NCBI GenBank assembly: GCA_965226695.1
Contig: OZ245405.1
Coordinates: forward strand, 1,240,001-1,304,000
Direction of reading: 5' to 3'
Origin: CATOSD01 sp965226695
Lineage (GTDB): Bacteria; Chloroflexota; Dehalococcoidia; Lucifugimonadales; CATOSD01
Length of the DNA: 64,000 nt
Shown: piece after piece, positions 51,706 through 59,731 of the stretch
Layout of the letters: each line of letters starts with the position of its first letter
Numbering within the stretch: position 1 is the first letter of the stretch
The notes under the pieces: generated by a model
The model's input: the letters and a program-made list of their open reading frames with translations, nothing else
Told to the model about the DNA's origin: nothing
Database searches by the model: none
Program-made: the position numbers and the translations under genes

Positions 51706-53164
51706 CCCTCGACGACGCTTCCGAGTGCTGGCCGCGGTGGGCATCGCCGTCGTGGCAGCGGTGCTGGCCCTCGCGGCGCTTGCGCCCTTCGGCGGAGGGG
51801 CCCGCGCCCAGGAAGGGCCGATTCGCGTGATGTCGTCGGAGGTCTCGAGCGAGTTCCCCCAGGGCATCCGATTCCGCCTCAGCCTGGAGTCCGACAACGC
51901 CATCGACGCCGTGAGCGTCAGATTCCAGACTGGCACCGAGCCGCGCAAGTCCTACGACTACCTCGACCTGGAGGAGTCCGGCGACCTCGTGGACGGCGAG
52001 CTGCTTTGGCGCACCAATACCTCCGCGAAGTTCATCCCGCCGGGCACTCTGATCACCTACAACTTCGAAATCGAAGACACCGAGGGCAACCGGCTGGATA
52101 CTGCACCGGAAGAGTTCGTGTACGTCGACACCCGCTTCGAGTGGGGGGAGGTCGAGGAGGGTGCTGTTACGGTCGCCTACCACGGCCCGGTAAAGCAGCG
52201 CGCCGAGCTAATCCTGGACGCCATGACGCAGACGCTCGCCGTAATGGGGCCACTGCTCGGCGCCGATATCACCGAGCCTATTCGCGTCACCATGTACAAC
52301 AACACCCTGGAGATGCTGGAGGCGCTGCCCCCCGGCAGCACGACCATCAGGCGCGAGCTGATCACCGAGGGCCAGGCGTTCTCCAACATCGGCACGCTCC
52401 TGGTGCTCGGCAGCGGGCGGCTGTCCAGGGGCACCGCGTCCCATGAGATGACGCACATACTCACGCACCGCTCCGGCGACAGCGCGTTTCGCTCGGTTCC
52501 CGCCTGGCTGGACGAGGGCCTGGCCGAGTTCGGCAATACGGATCCGAGCCTTTCCTACACGGTCGCCGTGGAGTTCGCCATCGAGACCGACAGGCTGCTG
52601 CACCTGACCTCCATGCCAGTGCTCCCCGGAGACCCCGAAGACGTGATCATCTTCTACGGGCAGGCACGCAGCATCGTCCGTTTCATGGTGGGCGTCTACG
52701 GCCCGCAACCGATGACCGAGCTCATGGGGCTGCTGAAGTCCGGCGAGCCGATGGACGACGCGCTGCAGGCGGCCTACGGCGTTAACCGAATCGGCCTCGA
52801 GAACCAGTGGCGCGACGCGATTGGTGCTCCACGACTCGAGGTGGACGTCAGGGAGCGCGCCCGCCCGACGCCGATACCGCGGCCCACCATTTCGGCGTAC
52901 AACCTCAGCGACCTCATCAGCGGATCGCAGGCAACGCCCACGCCCACGCCTGAGCCGGCCGCGACTCCGACTGCCGCGGTCGTTGCCGAGGCCGCACCCC
53001 CGCCCACTGCGACCGCTGAGCCTGGCCCGGCCGAACAGGACGACACCGGCGGCGGCGCGTGCTCGCGTCCGAGCGACGCCGGCCCGCGCGGCGTAGACGG
53101 CGCCGCCGTCGCGCTGGGTCTGGGCGTGCTGGGGCTCGCCCTCGGCAGGCGGCTGAGGAGGTGA
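51689..53164 (+). CDS. secreted peptidase-MA-like metalloprotease with C-terminal sorting-like tag
   Basis: The 491-residue protein has an N-terminal export signal (about residues 12-40) and a beta-rich region. A gluzincin-type protease domain follows, with HEMTH at 252-256 and Glu276 in WLDEGLAEF. This is the Peptidase_MA layout with zinc ligands in HExxH plus a downstream Glu. A Pro/Thr-rich stalk (about 395-450) follows. The C terminus is GGGACSRPSDAG, a hydrophobic helix and GRRLRR, a tag resembling that of the secreted protein at 45.3 kb. It overlaps the preceding oxidoreductase gene by 17 bases, so extracellular folding or cleavage may be linked to it. Confidence 0.85.
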   Translation: MRPKGSPRRRFRVLAAVGIAVVAAVLALAALAPFGGGARAQEGPIRVMSSEVSSEFPQGIRFRLSLESDNAIDAVSVRFQTGTEPRKSYDYLDLEESGDLVDGELLWRTNTSAKFIPPGTLITYNFEIEDTEGNRLDTAPEEFVYVDTRFEWGEVEEGAVTVAYHGPVKQRAELILDAMTQTLAVMGPLLGADITEPIRVTMYNNTLEMLEALPPGSTTIRRELITEGQAFSNIGTLLVLGSGRLSRGTASHEMTHILTHRSGDSAFRSVPAWLDEGLAEFGNTDPSLSYTVAVEFAIETDRLLHLTSMPVLPGDPEDVIIFYGQARSIVRFMVGVYGPQPMTELMGLLKSGEPMDDALQAAYGVNRIGLENQWRDAIGAPRLEVDVRERARPTPIPRPTISAYNLSDLISGSQATPTPTPEPAATPTAAVVAEAAPPPTATAEPGPAEQDDTGGGACSRPSDAGPRGVDGAAVALGLGVLGLALGRRLRR

Positions 53165-53264
53165 GCTTGCCGGACAGGCCGTTCACGACCGGGCCACGGA
53201 CGACACGCACAAGCGGCCGCCTTCACGGCGCGCGGCCAACCGGTTGGGGAGGCAGGCGCTAGCC

Positions 53265-53978
53265 ATGCTCGAAGACAGGGATTGGATTAGGGCCGTAGAG
53301 CAGACCTGGATAGTCCGGTTGCCCAAGCAGAGCCTGGCTACGTTCGGCACCACGAACGTGAAGTACTACGTGGTGACCGAGCCGATGTACGAGGACCTGG
53401 AAGACCGGAGCCAGGAGGGCGTGGTGCGCACGGGCAGGGTGATCGCCGAGAGGCCGACTATCGTCACCCCCACCTACGCCATGAATCTGGACGGGTTTCG
53501 CGACGAGGCCTACGAGTATCTGCGATACCTGTCCGACACCTACGGACCGAACAATTCCGGCCTGCTCTACCAGTACCGAAACGAAGTCCACAACTTCGAC
53601 ACGGTGAGCGGTGTGACCGACGACATAGCCTACTCGCTGAGCGAGGACCTGGACCGCCGCAACGAGAACATGTCGGTCGTCATGGTGGGCGTGGACGAGT
53701 ACTGGGACTTGGCGCTGCTCAAGTTCGCCTACGAGTTCACTTCGATGTCGGCAAACGATAACGCGCGGGAGCTGCGCCAGCGGGGACTGCTGGAGCCGCA
53801 ACCCCACTTGGGTGGGGTACCGCAGGCCGCGGTGCTGCGAATCGAGCGGCTGTTCAGGGAGGTGGCGCTTGGAGACAACCCCGAAGCGCTCAAGCAGGAA
53901 CTGGACCGCTGGGGCCTGTTCAAGTACTATGAGTCCAGGTTCCTGGACCTGTTTCGGCGCCGAGGCGGAGGCTCCTAG
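53265..53978 (+). CDS. conserved hypothetical protein, family not recognised
   Basis: The 237-residue product has no signal peptide or membrane segment. Visible features are VEQTWIVRLPKQSLATFG near the start, TNVKYYVVTEPMYEDL, an aromatic-rich EAYEYLRYLSDTYGPNNSG, and a central DLALLKFAYEFTSMSANDNA. The C-terminal quarter is helical and charged (IERLFREVAL, LDRWGLFKYYESRF). I do not recognise a family. It lies 100 bases after the secreted peptidase gene and 14 bases from the convergent HAD gene. A GTG-led extension of seven codons at 53244 is possible. Confidence 0.65.
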   Translation: MLEDRDWIRAVEQTWIVRLPKQSLATFGTTNVKYYVVTEPMYEDLEDRSQEGVVRTGRVIAERPTIVTPTYAMNLDGFRDEAYEYLRYLSDTYGPNNSGLLYQYRNEVHNFDTVSGVTDDIAYSLSEDLDRRNENMSVVMVGVDEYWDLALLKFAYEFTSMSANDNARELRQRGLLEPQPHLGGVPQAAVLRIERLFREVALGDNPEALKQELDRWGLFKYYESRFLDLFRRRGGGS

Positions 53979-53992
53979 CTCGCGGAAGCCTG

Positions 53993-54643
53993 CTAGGTGC
54001 CGGGCAGCTTCCCTATCTCGATGATGATTCGGGCAACGTCCCCGAAGGTGTCGAACGTGTAATGCGGAAACCCCGCCGCCTCCATCGTGTCCGCCAGCGC
54101 GTCCCTTGCGATTGCGAAATCGGCCTCGCGGGCCGCGTCCAGGTCCGACGCGCCGGCGCCCACGTAGACCACGGTGTGGCCCTGCTCCCTGAAGTTGCGA
54201 ACGAAGGCGCTTTTGAACCCGCGCTCGACCGGCGCGCCGTCCGGTCCCGCGTATTCAACGCTTACACCATTTCCCACGAATGTAGCCCTACCTGTGTGGA
54301 TTTCCAAGTCGTCGAATCCAAGCGATTCCAGTGTCGGATTCACGTACAGGTCAAGGCCGGTGCTGACGACGACCAGGCGTATGGACTCGCCCCTGCAGTA
54401 GTTCACGAACTGGTCGAAGTCGTACCTGACCACCACGACGCCAAGCACGAAATCCAGGACAGATTCCCTTCCGACGCCCACCTGGGCATACAACGCGGCC
54501 AAGCGCTGCTCTTCGCTGGGTGCGATGACACCCGGTTCCGGCCTGGGACTGCCGAGCCCCGACGGGTTGAACATGCCCAGCAACGCCGCGCCCACGTCCT
54601 CCTCGGCGATCGCGCCGTCGAACTCACACTGGACTACTATCAT
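53993..54643 (-). CDS. HAD-superfamily protein with altered catalytic motifs
   Basis: The 216-residue protein follows the HAD phosphatase fold of the MtnX/phosphoserine phosphatase-like type. Motif I reads VVQCEFDGAI where the family has CDFDGTI, so the nucleophilic Asp is Glu7 and the Thr is Ala. Motif II (LVVVSTGLD) and a motif III Lys (RGFKSAFV) are present. Motif IV reads VGAGASDLDAA where GDGxSD is expected, losing one Asp. The protein is therefore probably a poor or inactive phosphatase or has a changed role. AGGAG lies seven bases before the ATG. An inositol-lipid phosphatase role would be speculation. Confidence 0.75.
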   Translation of the reverse strand: MIVVQCEFDGAIAEEDVGAALLGMFNPSGLGSPRPEPGVIAPSEEQRLAALYAQVGVGRESVLDFVLGVVVVRYDFDQFVNYCRGESIRLVVVSTGLDLYVNPTLESLGFDDLEIHTGRATFVGNGVSVEYAGPDGAPVERGFKSAFVRNFREQGHTVVYVGAGASDLDAAREADFAIARDALADTMEAAGFPHYTFDTFGDVARIIIEIGKLPGT

Positions 54644-54935
54644 GTAGTTCTCCTGGATGGGGCGCGCATACCCACGTGAGGCGGCTACCGGGACGCGTTC
54701 GCCTTTGCCTTAATCGGGTTGCTTGGCAATGTGGCAAAACGTAGCCAAAGCCCTAATATGCGTGGGATTCACAATGGCGCGATAGTTGACACAAAGAGCG
54801 GCAGTCGGCTAAATGGGATATGCTTGGGCAGAGTGCATCAGCCGCGCCACATTAAGGTAGCATGGAGTATGGAGCCGAGCAACCGCCCCAAAGGTGCCAG
54901 GGACGGCAGTTTGTGACTTCAGAGGATTGGGGAAC
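54644..54935. promoter_or_regulatory. leader region of the betaine transporter operon with TTGACA box
   Basis: A consensus TTGACA lies at 54786-54791. A -10 is ambiguous: CTAAAT follows at 17 bases, and TATGCT lies ten bases further on. An osmotic control element would be expected here but none was identified. No gene is seen in the gap. Confidence 0.35.
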
Positions 54936-56150
54936 ATGAGCGTTCAGAGCCATGTAATCGAAGTCTCCGGCCTGTGGAAGGTGTTCGGCGGACGGCCTGA
55001 GTGCGTGTTCGAAAGTGAGAACATCCACAAGAGCCGCACCGAGATCCAGGAAGAGCTGGGCAATGTCGTTGCCCTGCGCGACGTGTCGTTCAACGTCCAA
55101 AGCGGCCAGATATTCGTTGTGATGGGCCTGTCGGGAAGTGGCAAGTCAACGCTCGTGCGCTGCCTCATCCGCCTGATAGAGGCCACCAGGGGAAGCATTC
55201 GCTTCGACGGCGAGGACGTTCGAGATTACACCCCGGTGCAGTTGTTGGAGTTCAGGCGGTCGAAGGTGGCGATGGTGTTCCAGCACTACGCCCTGTTGCC
55301 GCACCGCCGCGTGCTGGACAACGTGGCATTCGGGCTGGAGATTCGTGGCTTGGACAAGACAGTAATGTACGAGTTGGCACAGTCCGCCATCGACACGGTG
55401 GGCCTGGGCGGCTGGGAGAACTACTACCCACGCGAGATGAGCGGCGGAATGCAGCAGCGGGTCGGCCTAGCCCGCGCGCTTGCGGTCGACTCCGAGGTGA
55501 TGCTGATGGACGAGCCGTTCAGCGGCCTCGACCCCCTGATCAGGCGCGAAATGCAGGACGAGCTGATCGCGCTGCAGACCCAGGTCCAGAAGACCATCGT
55601 GTTCATCACCCACGACCTCAACGAGGCGCTCAAGATTGGCGACCGCATCGCCATCATGCGCGACGGGGAGATAGTGCAGGAAGGCACACCCGAGGAGATC
55701 GTCACGCTGCCGGCCGACGACTACGTGTCCGAGTTCGTGCAGGACGTTTCTCGCGCCAAGGTGATTCAGGCCAGTGCCATTATGCGAGAGCCGGACGCCG
55801 TGGTGCACACCTGGCAGGGGCCGCGCGCCGCGCTCCACGAGATGCAGGCCAACGACATCGACGCGGTCTTCGTGCTCGGACACCGGCGAAACTTCGTGGG
55901 CGTTCTAACTGAAGACCGCGCAGCGGCCCTCGCCCGTCGGGGCGTGGACCGGCTGGACGACGTGAAGCTGGGCTCCGCCAAGACGACGACGCCCGACGCC
56001 TACATCGAGGATATCATTCCCATGGCCGCCGAGACCGAGCACCCGATAGCCGTGCTGGACGAAAACGGCCGACTGCTTGGCGAGGTCCACAGGGGCGCGC
56101 TTCTCATGGGCATGGTGGAACACGCTGGTGAAAGTGTCGAGGAGGTCTGA
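54936..56150 (+). CDS. opuAA: glycine betaine/proline ABC transporter ATP-binding protein
   Basis: The 404-residue ATPase belongs to the ProV/OpuAA group. Walker A is GLSGSGKST (64-72), the signature is MSGGMQQRVGLARAL and Walker B is VMLMDEPFSGLD. The switch His lies in FITHDLNEALKIG. After residue about 270 there is a tandem CBS-type regulatory module, which senses ionic strength in OpuA. The N terminus contains the family insert (FESENIHKSRTEIQEELGN). The ATG with GGGG before it gives the usual start. The permease starts one base after its stop codon. Confidence 0.95.
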   Translation: MSVQSHVIEVSGLWKVFGGRPECVFESENIHKSRTEIQEELGNVVALRDVSFNVQSGQIFVVMGLSGSGKSTLVRCLIRLIEATRGSIRFDGEDVRDYTPVQLLEFRRSKVAMVFQHYALLPHRRVLDNVAFGLEIRGLDKTVMYELAQSAIDTVGLGGWENYYPREMSGGMQQRVGLARALAVDSEVMLMDEPFSGLDPLIRREMQDELIALQTQVQKTIVFITHDLNEALKIGDRIAIMRDGEIVQEGTPEEIVTLPADDYVSEFVQDVSRAKVIQASAIMREPDAVVHTWQGPRAALHEMQANDIDAVFVLGHRRNFVGVLTEDRAAALARRGVDRLDDVKLGSAKTTTPDAYIEDIIPMAAETEHPIAVLDENGRLLGEVHRGALLMGMVEHAGESVEEV

Positions 56151-56151
56151 C

Positions 56152-57219
56152 GTGGCACGTGTTGAGGAAATGCGAACTACTGCCGACGTGCAGTCGCCGC
56201 GCCTCACGTTAGGCGCGCTCCCGCCGCGTTATCTGTGGCTCATAGGGGCGGCCGTGGTTGTCACTGTAATGTTAGTGAGTCTACGCATCTGGGGCTCCGG
56301 CATGGGTTTTCCGACCACGGTGTCCAGCAGCGAGGTGCCTACGGCAAGTGGCGGCACGATGACGCTGGACAAGTCGCTCCGGCAGGCCACCGGAGACAGC
56401 ATCGACGAGGCAGTCACCTGGCTGACCGTAAATGGCAGTTGGCTGTTGAACGGGCTGAAGACTGCCGTTGTCTATGCCCTGCTCTACATTGAAAGCGTGC
56501 TCCAGTGGATTCCGTGGCCGGCCATTGTCGTGGGCCTCGCTTTACTGGCATACGTGGTCGGAAGATGGGCTCTTCTCGCCTTCACTTCTGCCGCGCTGCT
56601 CTTCGTTGGATTCATGGGGTTGTGGGAGAACACCATAGAAACCGTGGCGCTCATGCTAGTGGCAGTGGTTATTGCGGTGTCGATCGGCCTTCCGCTGGGG
56701 GTTTTGGCCGCCCGCAACAGCATGGTTGACAACATAATGCGCCCCATCCTGGACGGCATGCAAACCATGCCGAGTTTCGTCTATCTGCTACCTGGCATCC
56801 TCTTTTTTGGCCTGGGGAAGCCGGCTGGAATTTTCGCAACCATCATTTACGCCGTCCCCCCAGTCATCAGGCTGACCAACCTGGGAATACGACAGGTCTC
56901 CCTGGAAACTGTAGAGGCCGCTCGCTCCTTCGGCGCCTCGCCATGGCAGGTGCTCGCCAAAGTGCAGATACCTATGGCCCTCCCCACCATCATGGCCGGC
57001 GTCAATCAGACGACAATGATGGCCCTCGCCATGGTAACGATAGCCAGCATGGTTGCCGCCGGAGGACTGGGCGACAACGTGCTACGCGCGCTGCAAAAGA
57101 ACCAGCCCGGAAACGGGGCGATCGCCGGTCTGGCGATAGTGATCCTCGCGATTATCATCGACCGGCTTACTCAGTCGGTGGCCGCCAGCAGACAGGAGAG
57201 TATGAGAAGCGCGGGCTAA
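56152..57219 (+). CDS. opuAB: glycine betaine/proline ABC transporter permease
   Basis: The 355-residue membrane protein has about seven hydrophobic helices. It carries the ProW-type coupling motif EAARSFGASPWQVLAKVQIP near residue 250. The helix GMQTMPSFVYLLPGILFFGL is characteristic of ProW/OpuAB, and the protein ends in a hydrophobic helix. The N-terminal 90 residues hold one helix and a periplasmic stretch, as in longer ProW proteins. The start is GTG, supported by GGAGG six bases upstream, inside the opuAA stop region. Together with the ATPase and the binding protein it forms an osmoprotectant importer. Confidence 0.93.
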   Translation: MARVEEMRTTADVQSPRLTLGALPPRYLWLIGAAVVVTVMLVSLRIWGSGMGFPTTVSSSEVPTASGGTMTLDKSLRQATGDSIDEAVTWLTVNGSWLLNGLKTAVVYALLYIESVLQWIPWPAIVVGLALLAYVVGRWALLAFTSAALLFVGFMGLWENTIETVALMLVAVVIAVSIGLPLGVLAARNSMVDNIMRPILDGMQTMPSFVYLLPGILFFGLGKPAGIFATIIYAVPPVIRLTNLGIRQVSLETVEAARSFGASPWQVLAKVQIPMALPTIMAGVNQTTMMALAMVTIASMVAAGGLGDNVLRALQKNQPGNGAIAGLAIVILAIIIDRLTQSVAASRQESMRSAG

Positions 57220-57354
57220 CCGCGTCCCCTTAAATGCCGCGGTGCAAAGGACTTGACACCCGCAAGCAAACCGTGGATGGTTAGTTCAGTTTAGGAGGTG
57301 GAAGCCAGCGGACAAAACCGAATCGCAATCCAACGAAAGGCAACGACACACAAA

Positions 57355-57381
57355 ATGAAGAAAGGACTAGTGCGTCTATGA
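57355..57381 (+). CDS. possible leader peptide overlapping the binding-protein start
   Basis: ATG AAG AAA GGA CTA GTG CGT CTA TGA encodes eight residues (MKKGLVRL). The stop overlaps the ATG of the next gene as ATGA. The AAAGGA inside it is also the ribosome site of the binding-protein gene, so the overlap may be coincidental. Confidence 0.25.
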   Translation: MKKGLVRL

Positions 57382-58928
57382 GAGTAACAAGAATACCAAA
57401 GGCGCTTGCGCTGATTGCCGCGATGCTCGCGGTGATGGCGCTCGCCGCTGTCGCCGCCTGTGGCTCCCCGGAGCCGGCGGAGATCGACGAGGCGCAACTC
57501 AGCAGGATAGTCAGCCAGGCCGTGGCGGACTCGCAACAGCCCCAGCAGCCGCAGGTGTCCTCGGAGGACATCCAGTCCATGATCAGCATGGCGATGGAGG
57601 GAGTGTCCGAGTCCCAGGTCTCCGCGGACCAGATTCAGTCCATGGTGCAGGATGCCGTTTCCGGCGCGGCCCAGGAGGGCGCATCGGCAGCGGAGATCCA
57701 GAAGATGGTCGAGGGCGCAGTGATGGCGGCGACCGCGGACTCGATTTCCACCGAGGACGTCCAGTCCGCGATCTCTATGGCCGTGATGGAAGCGCAGGCG
57801 AACGCGGTGACCAGCGCGGACGTGATGGCTGCCGTCGACTCCGCTGTCATGAGGGCTTCCGAAGGGTCGCTCACCGCGGATGACGTAAAAAGCATCCTCG
57901 ACGAGGGCGCCCAGGACGCGCTGACCGAAGATCAGGTTGCCACAATCGTCATGAAGGCTCTGCAAGAGCGCGATATGATGATGATGATGGAGGAAAGAGA
58001 GACCATCGTCTTCTCAGATCTGAATTGGACCAGCGCCCAGGTACAAAACCGCATCGCGCAGTTCATCGTGGAGAAGGGTTACAGCTACCCGACGGACGTA
58101 GTGTTCGGCGCGACGCTTCCGCTGTTCAACGGCCTGCGGACGGGCGATACCCACGTGACCATGGAGATCTGGCTGCCTAACCAGGACGAGGCGTGGATGG
58201 AAGCTCAGGCAGAGGGACAGGTCGTCTCGGTGGGCGAGAGCCTCGGCAAGGACTGGCAGTCCGCGTTCGTCATTCCCGCCTACCTTCAGGAGCAGTATCC
58301 GGACCTGGATAGTGTCGAAGACCTCAAGGAAGACCAGTACAAGATGCTGTTTGCATCCGCCGAGACCGGCGGTAAGGCGCGCCTGGTGTCCTGCGTCATC
58401 GGATGGGCCTGCGAGGACGTGAACGCGGCCCAGATCACCGGTTATGGTCTGGACGACCACGTCCACGTCGTCAACCCCGGCGACTCAGCCGCCGCGAGCG
58501 CCGACCTGTACGGCGCATTCGAGAGGCAAGAGCCCTGGCTCGGCTACCAGTGGGGCACGAACGACCCGCCGCTGTTGCTGGACCTGGTGCGACTAGAAGA
58601 GCCGGCGTACAGCGACGAGTGCTGGTTCACGACCAAGGCGTGCGCCTACGAGGACGCGACCATTCTCATCGCGGTTGGTCCGGACATTCTGTCCCGCGCC
58701 CCCGACGTGGTAGAGATGCTGCGCAACTGGGGATTCGACATAGACCGTTACAAGGAGGTCGCAGCCTGGCAGAGTGAAAACACGGAGGCCACGGTCAACG
58801 ACTCTGCCCTGTGGTGGCTGAACGGCAACGCAGATGTCTGGACTAAATGGGTAACTCCGGAAGCGGCGGCTGCAATCACCGCCGCACTGAGCGCCAACGA
58901 GATTCCCGACGGCTGGCCAACCGAATAG
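57378..58928 (+). CDS. opuAC: glycine betaine-type ABC substrate-binding lipoprotein with 21-residue repeat stalk
   Basis: The 516-residue protein has a lipoprotein signal with Cys28 after Val-Ala-Ala. Residues about 60-200 are a series of helical units of 21 residues with the pattern [VIL][ST]xx[DE][IV]QxM(I/V)xxAVxxA. Five consecutive units keep exact 21-residue spacing (60-80, 81-101, 102-122, 123-143, 144-164). A Met-rich junction (DMMMMMEE) follows. The OpuAC/ProX binding domain begins near residue 208 (IVFSDLNWTSAQVQNRIAQF). Ordinary OpuAC proteins lack such a stalk, which may hold the binding domain away from the membrane. It completes the transporter operon; a strong terminator follows. 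Confidence 0.93.
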   Translation: MRVTRIPKALALIAAMLAVMALAAVAACGSPEPAEIDEAQLSRIVSQAVADSQQPQQPQVSSEDIQSMISMAMEGVSESQVSADQIQSMVQDAVSGAAQEGASAAEIQKMVEGAVMAATADSISTEDVQSAISMAVMEAQANAVTSADVMAAVDSAVMRASEGSLTADDVKSILDEGAQDALTEDQVATIVMKALQERDMMMMMEERETIVFSDLNWTSAQVQNRIAQFIVEKGYSYPTDVVFGATLPLFNGLRTGDTHVTMEIWLPNQDEAWMEAQAEGQVVSVGESLGKDWQSAFVIPAYLQEQYPDLDSVEDLKEDQYKMLFASAETGGKARLVSCVIGWACEDVNAAQITGYGLDDHVHVVNPGDSAAASADLYGAFERQEPWLGYQWGTNDPPLLLDLVRLEEPAYSDECWFTTKACAYEDATILIAVGPDILSRAPDVVEMLRNWGFDIDRYKEVAAWQSENTEATVNDSALWWLNGNADVWTKWVTPEAAAAITAALSANEIPDGWPTE

Positions 58929-59242
58929 CCAGCGCGCCGCGGCGTCTGCTGCGATAACCGGAGAATAGTTGATTGGGGCGGCCTCCCAAAATGGGGGTCG
59001 CCCCTTTCTGCGCCACTCCCCATCGGGCCGGCAGCTCAATCCCTTCTCCCCCAGGGCGAGCGTAAGGATGGGCGCAGCCACAGCTCAGTCCCCTCTCCCC
59101 CAGGGACAGGGTCAGTGCCTGCCCCGTACTTGATACGGGGGTGAGGGTAGACGGCCCCCTTCCTTGACACGCCCGCCGCCCCCGTTCATAGTTGGGCGCG
59201 GGCGCCGGAAGCAAGCCCCACCACCAAGCCAGGAGGCAAACG
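58929..59242. other. 314-bp gap with terminator and CCCTCTCCCCCAGGG repeats
   Basis: After the terminator the gap contains two related stretches (TTCTCCCCCAGGGCGAG near 59044 and CTCTCCCCCAGGGACAG near 59094) and ACGGGGGTGAGGGTAG near 59136. These are a degenerate relative of the family A/R6 repeats. No gene is supported. Confidence 0.6.
58975..59007 (+). terminator. rho-independent-like terminator of the betaine transporter operon
   Basis: GGGGCGGCCTCCC and GGGGGTCGCCCC form a long GC-rich stem around AAAAT, followed by TTTCTG. The T tract is short but the stem is very stable. It lies 47 bases past the stop codon. Confidence 0.7.
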
Positions 59243-59563
59243 ATGTTCTACGAGCTCAGGCAGTATCGCACCAAGCCCGGCCAGCGCCAGAACTGGGTTG
59301 ACTTCATGGAGCAGGTCATCATCCCGTTCCAGGTGTCCAAGGGCATGGTGATAGCCGGCAGCTTTGTGGGCGAGGAAGAGGACGACCTGTACATCTGGAT
59401 GCGGCGATTCGACGACGAAGCGCAGCGCGAGCAGCTCTACGAGGCCGTCTACGGCAGCGACACATGGACCAACGACATCGCGCCGAAGGTCGGCGAGATG
59501 CTGGAACGCGAAAAGATCGTCGTTACCCGCATAGAGCCCACGCCCAAGTCGGTCATCAGCTAG
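59243..59563 (+). CDS. NIPSNAP family protein
   Basis: The 106-residue protein is a single NIPSNAP domain, a dimeric alpha/beta-barrel fold. It has MFYELRQYRTKPGQ at the start, WVDFMEQVIIPFQVSKGMV, and DDLYIWMRRFDDEAQREQLY in the middle. Bacterial members are often near catabolic genes, but their function is undefined. AGGAGG lies six bases before the ATG, so expression should be good. A family A repeat separates it from the amidohydrolase gene. Confidence 0.92.
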   Translation: MFYELRQYRTKPGQRQNWVDFMEQVIIPFQVSKGMVIAGSFVGEEEDDLYIWMRRFDDEAQREQLYEAVYGSDTWTNDIAPKVGEMLEREKIVVTRIEPTPKSVIS

Positions 59564-59634
59564 GCTGCACCAAAAGTCACTTCTCCCTTGAGGGGCTGAC
59601 AGGTGCAGGCATAAGAAATGTGGTTACCTACAAG

Positions 59635-59673
59635 CCCCTTCCCCCTTGATGGGGGAAGGTTGGGATGGGGGTG
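59635..59673. repeat. Family A palindromic repeat, copy 5 (inverted)
   Basis: CCCCTTCCCCCTTGATGGGG followed by GAAGGTTGGGATGGGGGTG. The CCTTCCCCC...GGGGGAAGG arms are nearly perfect. Unlike most copies it lies between genes on the same strand. Confidence 0.8.
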
Positions 59674-59731
59674 ACGCCGCTTGCGACACATACCCCCGAC
59701 AGCCTCCAGCACAGCCCTACGGCGCAAGCAC

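Noticed and set aside
57291..57300. Strong ribosome-site-like TTAGGAGGTG in the leader of the binding-protein gene
   Set aside because: No start codon lies at a workable distance behind it, so no extra gene can be proposed.
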